In this document: positions 19,237 through 27,704 of the stretch, piece after piece
Position numbering within the stretch: the first letter of the stretch is position 1
Layout of the letters: each line of letters starts with the position of its first letter
Source of the DNA: JANSWY01 sp038525605
Lineage (GTDB): Bacteria > Bacteroidota > Bacteroidia > Cytophagales > Cyclobacteriaceae
Reading direction: 5' to 3'
Length of the DNA: 64,000 nucleotides
NCBI GenBank assembly: GCA_038525605.1
Contig: JBCBHL010000001.1
Coordinates: forward strand, 13,571 to 77,570
The notes under the pieces: model-generated
The model's input: the letters and a program-made list of their open reading frames with translations, nothing else
Told to the model about the DNA's origin: nothing
Database searches by the model: none
Translations under genes and position numbers: made by a program

Positions 19237-19428
19237 TTAAGCACATGGTGAATTGACTGGCAGTTCGCATAGTCCACCTGCCGGAAATGGAATAGGATAC
19301 CAGTTACCTCCACAATTGATACATTCGCTTTCTGTTCTGGGCCATGAGCCCCAGCCTCCATTGATCTGTTTTTGCTCTTTCTTAGTGACAGCCTTAGCGT
19401 CCTGAAGATTCTTGATGTTTTTTAACAT
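19237..19428 (-). CDS. Double-glycine-leader small peptide (bacteriocin-like precursor)
   Basis: A 63-residue peptide. The first 25 residues form a leader ending in KKEQKQINGG, the pattern of double-glycine leaders removed by peptidase-containing ABC transporters. The 38-residue remainder has four cysteines (SEC, INC, LC, SPC), two GG pairs and several prolines and aromatics, suggesting a disulfide-bonded or modified secreted peptide. No transporter, immunity or modification gene is nearby. It shares a terminator with the opposing serine gene. Function is unknown; it could be a bacteriocin or a signalling peptide. Confidence 0.7.
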   Translation of the reverse strand: MLKNIKNLQDAKAVTKKEQKQINGGWGSWPRTESECINCGGNWYPIPFPAGGLCELPVNSPCA

Positions 19429-19598
19429 GATAATTGTTTTTTAGTGTAATTAATTAATCATTTGACATAAAAACGTCCCAGCTATTGTTTTGTTGTAGCA
19501 TCAAAGTAATTAGCTGCATCCACTTTCAGCTCTTGTACTATTTGTTTTTCACGGATTGATGTCATTGTTTCTGACAGTTTACAGTTTGACAGACTATT

Positions 19599-20954
19599 TC
19601 AAGACAGAAATGAAAAGCAACCTGGCATACAATCATTTGCGGAATCATTTTCCAAATCATAATCAACCATCGGTATCACATAAGCCCATTTGATTCTTTC
19701 TGGTAAAATCCCACCAGCAACAGATATTTCCGCTTCACTTTTAAATGCCACTTTTCCTTCTTTTTGTTTAATTCCAGCTTGCTTATTCAACTCATTGTTT
19801 AGCGTTACCTGATCAAAAACGATATCCTCGTCAGTCAGTTCAATCATCATCAAAAGGAAGTATTGCTGGAATGCTTTATTGTCATTTTTCGTAGCTGACA
19901 TACCATATATGTAATCACCAGCTGTTGTTGAAACAAAGTTGCTACTTTTATAATCACTTGTCTGATGCTTCTTTAGTTCCATAATTGTAGGTGCACCTCC
20001 GAGCTCCTCTTCAGGTGTCACCACATTCGCATATTTGTTTCTTAATCCTACAATTGCTTTTTTAGCCTTGCTTTTGCTTTTCTGAGTCTTTTCTTCTCTA
20101 AGGCTTCCAGATAAAATGCCATTGTTAACCATCATTCTACATTGTTGCAGGCTTAATCTGCTTTGTGATCTATGTACCAGATACCTCTCATTTTGATCTT
20201 TGTAATCATTTTTCTGAAGCTTCTTAATTTCCATTCCCTTTTCGTATAGCTCATCTTTTCCATAGTTTGAAAGTTCTTCCTTTGCTGACTTCTCAATCTG
20301 TTCGATCTTCTCGGCATAGGTCTGCATTTTAATTGGAGTATCTTTTATAGAACCATGTCTCTGAATGATCTGGTTCTTTGATATTGAATCATTGGTAAAA
20401 CCTGAGACTCTTTGTATGGTACTGCCCTGTGAATTACTAGTTGATTCCTGAAGTTCTACAGTATTGAAATCATTTGCCATCCTATCAACTATCACTTCCC
20501 TTGTTGTATCAATTGAATAGCCGTTAATGTTCCTATCTCCTTTTGGTGTACCATTAATCGAGTTATCGATGGCATGGGCCACTTCATGCCTGATGTTGTA
20601 GTCACTATCCATGCCGGGCCCGAAATGAATTTGATTCCCTTGAATTAATGCCTCTGCGTGTAGTTTGGCAGGAAAGGACGAATTATGTATTGATTTCAGC
20701 TGTGATGTATCTACACCATATTTGGCCCCCATAGCATCTGCGATGTTTTCAAATTTTCGGGAACGGTTTGCGAAAGCAGGCGCGACCCGGGTCTCCTTTT
20801 GGCTGCTTTCACGGATCGAGTCACCGATTTTACGTTGTATTACAGTCTGTGGTCGATTGTCCCGGATAGATATAGAATGTATTTTATTCGAAGCACAATC
20901 AGATTCCTTTTGAAATCTACTTCCAATCGTGTTTATGTGACTTTTTGCTTTCAT
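19599..20954 (-). CDS. eCIS effector: HEVAH-type DUF4157-like domain + predicted ADP-ribosyltransferase
   Basis: A 451-residue protein in three parts. Residues 30-42 carry the array's N-terminal motif (IRDNRPQTVIQRK). Residues about 65-155 are a divergent DUF4157-like domain with HEVAH at 123-127 in NIRHEVAHAIDNSINGTP. After QR sites at 181 and 198, the C-terminal 200 residues show the R-S-E layout of ADP-ribosyltransferases: Arg262 in YLVHRSQ, STT at 342-344, and ExE at 407-409 within SEAEISVAGGILPERI. The GGI-x-PE-x-I continuation resembles bacterial ART toxins. Its HEVAH tag is shared only with the 36,184-38,307 gene. It is the last gene of the array. ART assignment is by motif and would make it a host-protein-modifying toxin. 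Confidence 0.72.
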   Translation of the reverse strand: MKAKSHINTIGSRFQKESDCASNKIHSISIRDNRPQTVIQRKIGDSIRESSQKETRVAPAFANRSRKFENIADAMGAKYGVDTSQLKSIHNSSFPAKLHAEALIQGNQIHFGPGMDSDYNIRHEVAHAIDNSINGTPKGDRNINGYSIDTTREVIVDRMANDFNTVELQESTSNSQGSTIQRVSGFTNDSISKNQIIQRHGSIKDTPIKMQTYAEKIEQIEKSAKEELSNYGKDELYEKGMEIKKLQKNDYKDQNERYLVHRSQSRLSLQQCRMMVNNGILSGSLREEKTQKSKSKAKKAIVGLRNKYANVVTPEEELGGAPTIMELKKHQTSDYKSSNFVSTTAGDYIYGMSATKNDNKAFQQYFLLMMIELTDEDIVFDQVTLNNELNKQAGIKQKEGKVAFKSEAEISVAGGILPERIKWAYVIPMVDYDLENDSANDCMPGCFSFLS

Positions 20955-20960
20955 GAATTG

Positions 20961-22622
20961 TTACTTTTTTTCATATGATTCATCGTGATATCTGGCAGTT
21001 ACCCAACGAGGAACAGTTCCTTTTCTAATCGTATTGATATCTACATTTTCCAGATACTGTTCAGCCATCGAGTCACCGGGCCATTCTGAGGTTCCGGCGA
21101 TCTTTAAAATCTGATCTTTTGTAAATGGTTCAAGAACAGTATAGCCAATTGGTAGCTCGTCCGGATAGTCATACAATTTGCCCCTGGTTTTTGCAACATG
21201 CATGATTTCATGATAGCTGTGATCCCTGTTTACCAATAGCTGACCCAGTGCAGCTAACCTGAGCAAAAGCCTTTCGCGATCAGAAAATTTAAAAATATCG
21301 GCCAACTGAAAGTACCAGTCGGTAGAGCCTGATAAACCAGCCCGCATGATTGCCAGTCTCTCTTCCCGGTAATCAGCCCAGGTTTTGGCTTCACCTATCT
21401 CATTCTCACCCTTTTTTTCCTGACTGCTGTCATAAACCAGTCCTTTGTCTGGTAATTCGTACCACTCCTCCCCTGGTATGTACTTCGGTTCTTTTCCTTT
21501 AGCAAGCCTTTCTTCCCTGCTACTCAACGGTGCTCTTTTACTGTCAAGTTCTTTCTTTGTAATGGCCTTTTTTTCAGATTCTAATCTGCTTCTTTTCTGC
21601 TCCAGAACTGAACCTCTTCGCGGGAGGTATTTGTTTAATAAATCAAATTTTGAGTATTTAGCAGCTACTTTATCGTTGTTGTTGATCGCCTGCTTTCTGG
21701 AAAAGGCTGTGGAATTGATCGCTCTGTAAACCAGGTACATTTTCTCTCTTAGATTACCACTGTAATACACTTCTTTGACGTCTTTAGCGCAAACAGCTCC
21801 TGCCTCGGAAGGATCAGGCCTTGTTTTAAAAGATTCGAATGCTTCATGCCATCCAAGAAATTTGATAATCCTTCCTACAATTAAATCTGCACCTCTTATT
21901 GCCAGACGATGAGTAAATAATCCGGCACCTAGCTTTTCTTCAAAATCTTTTGCCTGCTTCCAGTATTCATCCTGATCCCTTGCAATACTTGTTTTAGCAA
22001 TTTGCGGGTTCTTTTCCCAAAGCTTTTTATAATCCCCAGTCTTTCTTTGGATCAGTAGTTGGTTAGTACTATTTCCCTGATGAACTATGGCAGGCTCCTC
22101 ATAAACCTGATTGTTGGAGTTGATCAGGTTCATTGCCTTCTCCCCCGTCACATCGGCTTCTCTTTCCAATCCAGTATCATCGTTGATCTGTACTCCTTTT
22201 TGAAACTGCAAAGTCGGTTTCACCCTTCCCTGCTTCTGTTGCACTACGTGCCATGCCTCATGAGGCAAATGTTTTTCCTGTCCCGGTCCCAGGTGAATAT
22301 CTGTTCCCTGTGCGTAGGCAAGCACATTGAGTTGAATTGGTTTTGAGGAGTTGTAGTGCACTTTCACATCATCCATAGAGTAACCGGAAAGTCCTTCAAT
22401 CCCTGCCTTGAGGCCGTTTGGCAGTCCTGAGTGAGAATCCCCGCTTTGCCGATTAAAGACTTGTGATCTGTGCTCATTCCTTTCCTTTGTATCCTTCAGC
22501 TGAAGCTGATAAACAGGCAATGTGCGATTGTCCTGTATATAGGAACCCCCTTGTGTGCCGTCGGACTTTTGGTGGTTTAACAGGTTACTTTTATTCTCTA
22601 ATTTTTGGAGATGCGTTTTCAT
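20961..22622 (-). CDS. eCIS effector: DUF4157 domain + unrecognised C-terminal domain
   Basis: A 553-residue protein. The N-terminal motif is weak (IQDNRTLPVYQLQL, residues 29-42). DUF4157 spans about 66-163, with HEAWH at 121-125 and the LEREAD acidic segment near 152. The junction site is Gln192-Arg193. The payload (about 195-553) is Lys/Arg/Glu-rich with a conserved-looking block SGSTDWYFQLADIF ... NRDHSYHEIMHVA. HEIMH at 471-475 fits HExxH, but the surroundings do not resemble a known zinc peptidase, so I do not call one. It ends 6 bp before the ART effector, likely in the same transcript. Payload function is unknown. Confidence 0.8.
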   Translation of the reverse strand: MKTHLQKLENKSNLLNHQKSDGTQGGSYIQDNRTLPVYQLQLKDTKERNEHRSQVFNRQSGDSHSGLPNGLKAGIEGLSGYSMDDVKVHYNSSKPIQLNVLAYAQGTDIHLGPGQEKHLPHEAWHVVQQKQGRVKPTLQFQKGVQINDDTGLEREADVTGEKAMNLINSNNQVYEEPAIVHQGNSTNQLLIQRKTGDYKKLWEKNPQIAKTSIARDQDEYWKQAKDFEEKLGAGLFTHRLAIRGADLIVGRIIKFLGWHEAFESFKTRPDPSEAGAVCAKDVKEVYYSGNLREKMYLVYRAINSTAFSRKQAINNNDKVAAKYSKFDLLNKYLPRRGSVLEQKRSRLESEKKAITKKELDSKRAPLSSREERLAKGKEPKYIPGEEWYELPDKGLVYDSSQEKKGENEIGEAKTWADYREERLAIMRAGLSGSTDWYFQLADIFKFSDRERLLLRLAALGQLLVNRDHSYHEIMHVAKTRGKLYDYPDELPIGYTVLEPFTKDQILKIAGTSEWPGDSMAEQYLENVDINTIRKGTVPRWVTARYHDESYEKK

Positions 22623-23032
22623 TAATAATCTTGTCTCATCATTAGAATGTGAATGATGCTAATCTGATGTTTATTGCTTCGTAAGTAAAGCATTTGATAA
22701 AGAAAATGTTATCAATTTACCGCCAACTCCTTGTAACTTTCGGACCTGCCTAATGCGGTACATAAAGCTAAGGACTAATTAATAAATGCATCGGTAGAAT
22801 TCCGGTTCCAACCGAATAAATGGTTCTATACCAGAAATACCTAATACCTTTTTAGGTTACTATGTTTTTGACCTTGCCATTAAATTTTGAATTGTTTGGA
22901 AGTCTGTCAAAGAAACCGAAATTGTCTCTGAATATGATAACAGTGATACGCTGATTATTTTACCGTGCTCCCGGTTTGGAGTTCAGGTAAACCTATAAGA
23001 CTCAACTTTTCGTTAGTAGAAAAAAAGTCTGT
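22623..23032. other. Intergenic region between two effector genes
   Basis: A 410-bp AT-rich stretch that is upstream of the 20,961-22,622 effector and downstream of the next. A segment near 22,910-22,940 (AAACCGAAATTGTCTCTGAAT) weakly recalls the duplicated leader found upstream of other effectors. I see no gene, tRNA or hairpin terminator. Confidence 0.5.
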
Positions 23033-25186
23033 TTACACTACTTTTTCAGGCTCCTCATGAAGTTCCTTTTTCGCCACCTCTTTTATGATATTGAACCAAT
23101 TGAATTCCTCTCTTATAAATGCTTTCGATCTTCGAAATACCTCAATTGCCAGCTTAAAATCATAGTTTTTCGGCACTACATTAAATATAGTCGAGTTCAG
23201 GGATAATGGCAGATAAAGAGCAGTGAGTCTGTCCGAATAGTAAACTTTCTTCATTTCTTTTTCAGGCAAGGGGTTTTCAGTCACTTCATAATATCTCTGT
23301 GGATTGGAAACGCTGTGAAGAGAGCCTTTTTGTCCCTTATTCCGCTCATTTTTCCTAAAATACCATAACATACCATCATAGAAGCAAAGCCCGTGATTTA
23401 CAAAAAGCTCTGACCATTGGATTCTGTTGATGGTTCCCTTACTTGTTTTAGTTTGTGTGGAAGCTAAATCTTCTATATGCCCGCCTTCATACCAGGTTTG
23501 AAAAGCTGCCAAATCATAGAATTGGAAATGATATCTGGGTGCCATGATAGAGGCAGATAACCCATCTACGGCCATAGATTCCGCATAAAGTCCTTCCCCA
23601 CCTGATATGATTACTCCATTCTTCATCTGACTCATCGCGTACTGCATAAACTCGTTCCGAAAAGTTCCGGCAACTACGAAAAATTTGAGATTGCCCTTCT
23701 TCATCGTTATCAGAGTCATGTTATCATATTGCACTCCGTGCAATACCTGGTAACCTTTCAGGTTTTTGAATGGCAGTTTTTTACCAGGTAAAAACAAGAC
23801 CTTACTTCCATCTCCTTTTTCAGAAAATAAATCGAGGGAGTTTTGAATAACATTTATCCCTTTTTCATCGTGGAATGTTTTAAAGCTGACCATCCAGGCA
23901 TCATCTAAATCTGATTTTAATTCTTGTTCCAAATCGTATAGCAGGTCTGTTTCATGAACATTTAACAACGTGTGATCACTTACAAGATCGGGAATGGCAA
24001 AACCAATGCCTTCTCCATTTAGACCGGTACTCAAGCAATCGTTCAACGCTACTTTAAAATTCATTTCTGTGATCTTCAGCACTTTTTCTGATGGTGGTTC
24101 TGCGGTCATTACGGGAAATTGAATTTCCCAATCTTTACCTGAAAGACCCAATTGATTTCTGGCTTCTATACCATATTGCTCTTCTTGTTTTTTCTCCGTT
24201 CGTGTTGAAGGACGACCGTGTACGATTTTCCATCTGATATTTTCTGTATCTGCCTGCAAAAGGTTTATGACACTAGTTTTTCGCTGTTCATAGCTGTCAA
24301 ATGCTTTTATTCCTTCAGGATTTGAAGCAAAACTATTTTCGTTTGGGTGATCTTTGTGAGGTTTGGCATACTTTTCACTTTCTTCGTCATTTTTAAAACC
24401 CCCTATATTGACATGGTTTTTTACAAATGCGTTGAGTGTTACTCTTCTGATGCCCAGGTCACTTTTCACCCGATCTACTGCTTCATATAAATGTCTGATT
24501 TGTCCTGCATCTCCCAGACCATCAGCCAATACTATAGTCATCAGGTTTAGTTGGTCTTCAGAAGAGTCTCGCAACCGAATAAAGAAATCCTCTACTTTTT
24601 TCTCATTCTTATTTTTCTTCTTCTTTAACTGCATAACTGCTAATCCCGTAACCGAAGGAGTAGACATACTGCTATTCGATTTTTGAGAATACTGCAGCGC
24701 CTTCTCTCCCATCACATCGGCTTCTCTTTCCAATCGAGTGTCATCATTGATCTGCAATCCTTTTCGAAACTGCAAGGTCGGTTTTACCCTTCCCTGCTTT
24801 TGTTGTACCACATGCCATGCCTCATGAGGCAGGTACTTTTCCTGTCCTGGTCCCAGGTGTATGTTTGTTCCCTGTGCGTAGGCTAGCGCATTGAGTTGCG
24901 TTGGTTTTGAGGAGTTGTAATGCACTTTCACATCATTCATAGCGTAACCGGAAAGTCCTTCAATGCCCGATTTGAGCTGGTCAGGTAACCCGGTATTAGA
25001 TCGATTCGTCCGCAGATCAGATAAAGGCTCACCTTTTTCTCTCCTTTGAATTACCGCAGCTGCTGCACGGTTCTTTGCTGTTGCGAAGCGATTATCTTCT
25101 ATTGTCCGGGCAACACCGGTTTTTTCAGGTTTTGTATCAATTGACCTATGTTGTTTATTTTTCGATTCTCCGTATGGTACTTTCAT
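23033..25186 (-). CDS. eCIS effector: DUF4157 domain + GT-B-like C-terminal domain
   Basis: A 717-residue protein. The tag starts IEDNRFATAKNRAAAAVIQR (residues 29-48); DUF4157 has HEAWH at 121-125, and the junction motif is VMQLKK (Gln186). The payload from about 200 begins LMTIVLADGLGDAGQIRHL (glycine-rich loop at 222-229) and later has NGVIISGGEGLYAESMAV at about 523-540. A G-rich N-terminal loop plus a C-terminal GGEG..E....G segment is the pattern of GT-B glycosyltransferases, so host glycosylation is a possible activity. This is inference from two motifs. The N-terminal 180 residues closely match those of the next gene upstream although the payloads differ. Confidence 0.68.
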   Translation of the reverse strand: MKVPYGESKNKQHRSIDTKPEKTGVARTIEDNRFATAKNRAAAAVIQRREKGEPLSDLRTNRSNTGLPDQLKSGIEGLSGYAMNDVKVHYNSSKPTQLNALAYAQGTNIHLGPGQEKYLPHEAWHVVQQKQGRVKPTLQFRKGLQINDDTRLEREADVMGEKALQYSQKSNSSMSTPSVTGLAVMQLKKKKNKNEKKVEDFFIRLRDSSEDQLNLMTIVLADGLGDAGQIRHLYEAVDRVKSDLGIRRVTLNAFVKNHVNIGGFKNDEESEKYAKPHKDHPNENSFASNPEGIKAFDSYEQRKTSVINLLQADTENIRWKIVHGRPSTRTEKKQEEQYGIEARNQLGLSGKDWEIQFPVMTAEPPSEKVLKITEMNFKVALNDCLSTGLNGEGIGFAIPDLVSDHTLLNVHETDLLYDLEQELKSDLDDAWMVSFKTFHDEKGINVIQNSLDLFSEKGDGSKVLFLPGKKLPFKNLKGYQVLHGVQYDNMTLITMKKGNLKFFVVAGTFRNEFMQYAMSQMKNGVIISGGEGLYAESMAVDGLSASIMAPRYHFQFYDLAAFQTWYEGGHIEDLASTQTKTSKGTINRIQWSELFVNHGLCFYDGMLWYFRKNERNKGQKGSLHSVSNPQRYYEVTENPLPEKEMKKVYYSDRLTALYLPLSLNSTIFNVVPKNYDFKLAIEVFRRSKAFIREEFNWFNIIKEVAKKELHEEPEKVV

Positions 25187-25504
25187 TTCCAGAAATAATC
25201 AGTTTAAGTATTGCACCAGTATCATCTGGTATTTATCCTCGATAATCAAATAATTTGTAATCACTTTGATTGCTGATATTAGCGTTTTAAGCCTAAGCAT
25301 CGACCCAATCAAAACACCAACCTGCTGACTTTTTGTCTATCAAAATACTGACAGTGTTCATGCAATAATTGATTACACATAAATAAACTCCTGGTGCGAG
25401 AAATAGACTCTAGAAAACTGCCTTAAGCAAGGGGCCTTTCAATTTACTTGTATGTACACTCTACATTAATTTCATTGGTTATTCTCTCAATTGGTCTGAA
25501 GATT
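25187..25504. other. Intergenic region holding the duplicated leader of the 23,033-25,186 effector
   Basis: A 318-bp stretch. Its first 60 bp duplicate the leader of the neighbouring effector, including the ACCAG-N6-CTGGT element. The rest shows no gene or clear structure. Confidence 0.5.
25215..25230. promoter_or_regulatory. Inverted repeat ACCAG-N6-CTGGT, possible operator (copy 1)
   Basis: The 16-bp element ACCAGTATCATCTGGT lies 29 bp upstream of the effector start at 25,186. An identical copy, with the same flanking AATCAGTTTAAG, lies 29 bp upstream of the next effector (27,522). Same position and sequence suggest a shared regulatory site or a duplicated leader. Confidence 0.4.
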
Positions 25505-27493
25505 TTATGAATTCATGTAAATTCTCTCAAAGCTATAATCGCCCGATCCACTTTCGCTATCAATATCACTATCATTTGTTTTGCTGATCAGGCAGTTACT
25601 CAGTTGCGCAACAATATCATCTATATCCAGGCTATTTGCTTTGGCATCCTGGATAACCTTTCGTACATATTCATCTGCTTTGTATAAAGAAAAAGTGTTA
25701 ATTTGAGCAATGATACTTTCTTGATCTGCTGGTCTTAAATCTCCAAACCTTAAGACGGTTTGATCTTCCGGAATTGGGTCTTCCGGTTCATCTTCTTCCA
25801 GCCTCCATTCTGCAAGTTCTTGGGGACTTAGATTGGGCCTTACATAATCCTCCGGTTGTGCTTCTATCCTTGAATCACCAAATTCGGGACCTATCCCAAC
25901 AGACCACGGTATCAGTATTTGAACGCCTCCAAAGGCCAATTGCATACTTTTAATAAACTCCGGATTGTCCAATTCACCTAACTTTTTAATGATTGCTTCC
26001 ACTTGAGTACCTCTTTTGGTAATATCCTCTTCCTCCAGATCATAGAAATATAGCGATCTCCAAATCCTCATGGTTATGTATTGAATCAGCTCCTCCATCA
26101 TTTCCTGAGGTTTATTTCTTAGGTTGCTGTATTGACGAAGGCTCACTGGCTGTGTTTTATCATTCGGCACATTTAAACCTATGAACACACCCGGCACATC
26201 GCTTCCGGCAGCTAACAGGTCATCACCTTCAATCACTACTCCGGGCTGCCTCAGCACCCAACGTAGGTCGCGACTCACCCTCATCCCTTCAGAATCTTTC
26301 CCTCCGGCGAATTTAGACCACCATTTCCCCCTACCTTGCTTGTGTTCAAGAAAACCAAATACATAGCCCGTATTTCTAAAATGATTCTTGTCTTGTTCAA
26401 TAATGTTCGCTTCGACAACTGCATCAGCAGACTTAGCCTTGGCTTGCCTTTCCCTATACTCGGCGCTTTGCAACTCACCTACTTCCTGAATTTCTTCCCT
26501 GCTTGTTGCTTTTCCATACCAGGTGACCATCAAGTCCGGTATCATAGCAAGCAATCGTGTTCGAATGGGCGTTATTAACTGGTTGATGGCCTGTACTTCA
26601 CGATCCGTGTTTTTACTATCAAATTTCGTTTGTACTTCATTTCTCATTTGAGGTTGTTCTGTTTCTTCAACACTCCCCAACAATCCTCCACCACTCAAAT
26701 ATTCGAATGCGTTTTCAGATCTTTCCCATCCTCCCGCAACTTCATTTATATGTATATGATTTCCCTTACTGCTACCATAATAATCCCAAACATCTTCAAT
26801 GTACTTTTGAAAGGCAGTATTATCTCTATAATCCGGAAGCAAATTATTCATTCTCGTCCTGAAATACTTCCTTTTCCTTATCCGTGATTTTCGCCTATTT
26901 GGTGCGTTTGTATAGATTCTACCCTGAATTACCTCATTGCCGGTATTGTAAACCGAAGAATTAAGTTGGCGTTGCTCGCTACCGACAGATAATCTGTCCA
27001 TAGCCGCCTTATTTCCCATCACATCAGCTTCTCTTTCCAGACTCGCATCATCATTGAAATTAACTCCTTTTTTGAATTGAAGTGTAGGTTTTACTCTGCC
27101 CTGCTTTTGTTGTACCACGTGCCATGCCTCGTGAGGCAGGTGCTTTTCTTGTCCGGGACCCAAGTGGATGTTTGTTCCCTGTGCGTAAGCATGAGCTTGA
27201 AGCTGTGCCGGCTTTGACGAATTGTAATGGACCTTTACATCGTCCATCGAAAAACCGGAAAGGTTTTCAATACCTGTTTTGAGCTGATCAGGTAGACCAG
27301 CATTAGATCGATTCGTCCGCAGATCAGCTAAAGGCGCACTTTTCTCTTGTCTTTGAATCACCGCTGCTATTTCACGGTTTTTTGCTGTTGTAGGGCGATT
27401 ATCTTCTATTGTCCCAGCATTTCCGGGTTTTTCAGGTGCTATGTCAAGTGACCTGTGATTTTTATCTTTCGACTCTCTGTAGGGTAATTTCAT
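25505..27493 (-). CDS. eCIS effector: DUF4157 domain + unrecognised payload (family shared with 40,765-42,609)
   Basis: A 662-residue protein. The tag IEDNRPTTAKNREIAAVIQR (29-48) is almost that of the 23,033 effector; DUF4157 has HEAWH at 121-125, LEREAD near 152 and junction EVIQGR (Gln190). The payload is unrecognised but paralogous to that of the 40,765-42,609 gene: YVFGFLEH (377-384) against YVFGWLEH, RDLRWVLRQPG (408-418) against RPLRWILNQPG, and VQILIPWS against VQILFPWS. These shared blocks mark conserved core residues of an effector family. The last 100 residues are acidic (EDEPEDPIPEDQ). The upstream region carries copy 2 of the ACCAG-N6-CTGGT element. Confidence 0.8.
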   Translation of the reverse strand: MKLPYRESKDKNHRSLDIAPEKPGNAGTIEDNRPTTAKNREIAAVIQRQEKSAPLADLRTNRSNAGLPDQLKTGIENLSGFSMDDVKVHYNSSKPAQLQAHAYAQGTNIHLGPGQEKHLPHEAWHVVQQKQGRVKPTLQFKKGVNFNDDASLEREADVMGNKAAMDRLSVGSEQRQLNSSVYNTGNEVIQGRIYTNAPNRRKSRIRKRKYFRTRMNNLLPDYRDNTAFQKYIEDVWDYYGSSKGNHIHINEVAGGWERSENAFEYLSGGGLLGSVEETEQPQMRNEVQTKFDSKNTDREVQAINQLITPIRTRLLAMIPDLMVTWYGKATSREEIQEVGELQSAEYRERQAKAKSADAVVEANIIEQDKNHFRNTGYVFGFLEHKQGRGKWWSKFAGGKDSEGMRVSRDLRWVLRQPGVVIEGDDLLAAGSDVPGVFIGLNVPNDKTQPVSLRQYSNLRNKPQEMMEELIQYITMRIWRSLYFYDLEEEDITKRGTQVEAIIKKLGELDNPEFIKSMQLAFGGVQILIPWSVGIGPEFGDSRIEAQPEDYVRPNLSPQELAEWRLEEDEPEDPIPEDQTVLRFGDLRPADQESIIAQINTFSLYKADEYVRKVIQDAKANSLDIDDIVAQLSNCLISKTNDSDIDSESGSGDYSFERIYMNS

Positions 27494-27521
27494 TTGTCGT
27501 AATAATCAGTTTAAGCATTTC

Positions 27522-27537
27522 ACCAGTATCATCTGGT
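27522..27537. promoter_or_regulatory. Inverted repeat ACCAG-N6-CTGGT, possible operator (copy 2)
   Basis: Identical 16-bp element to that at 25,215-25,230, 29 bp upstream of the effector ATG at 27,493, in a leader that matches over about 50 bp. Function is inferred only from conservation and symmetry. Confidence 0.4.
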
Positions 27538-27704
27538 AATTATCATTAATCAAGATTCCAGTTGGTATTTAGGTAAAGACTATCTGTTATCTAAACAACT
27601 CCAAACGAGAGATTTAAAATCTAAGTCTCTGACTTCAGCATGGAGCTTTTTAGTTAATTCATTGTCACGCGGCTAAATAGAAAAACCGTTTAATCCATAT
27701 TATT

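Noticed and set aside
20961..22622. Second zinc protease active site at HEIMH (471-475)
   Set aside because: HExxH alone is common by chance; no third ligand or family context is recognisable, unlike the M35 case.
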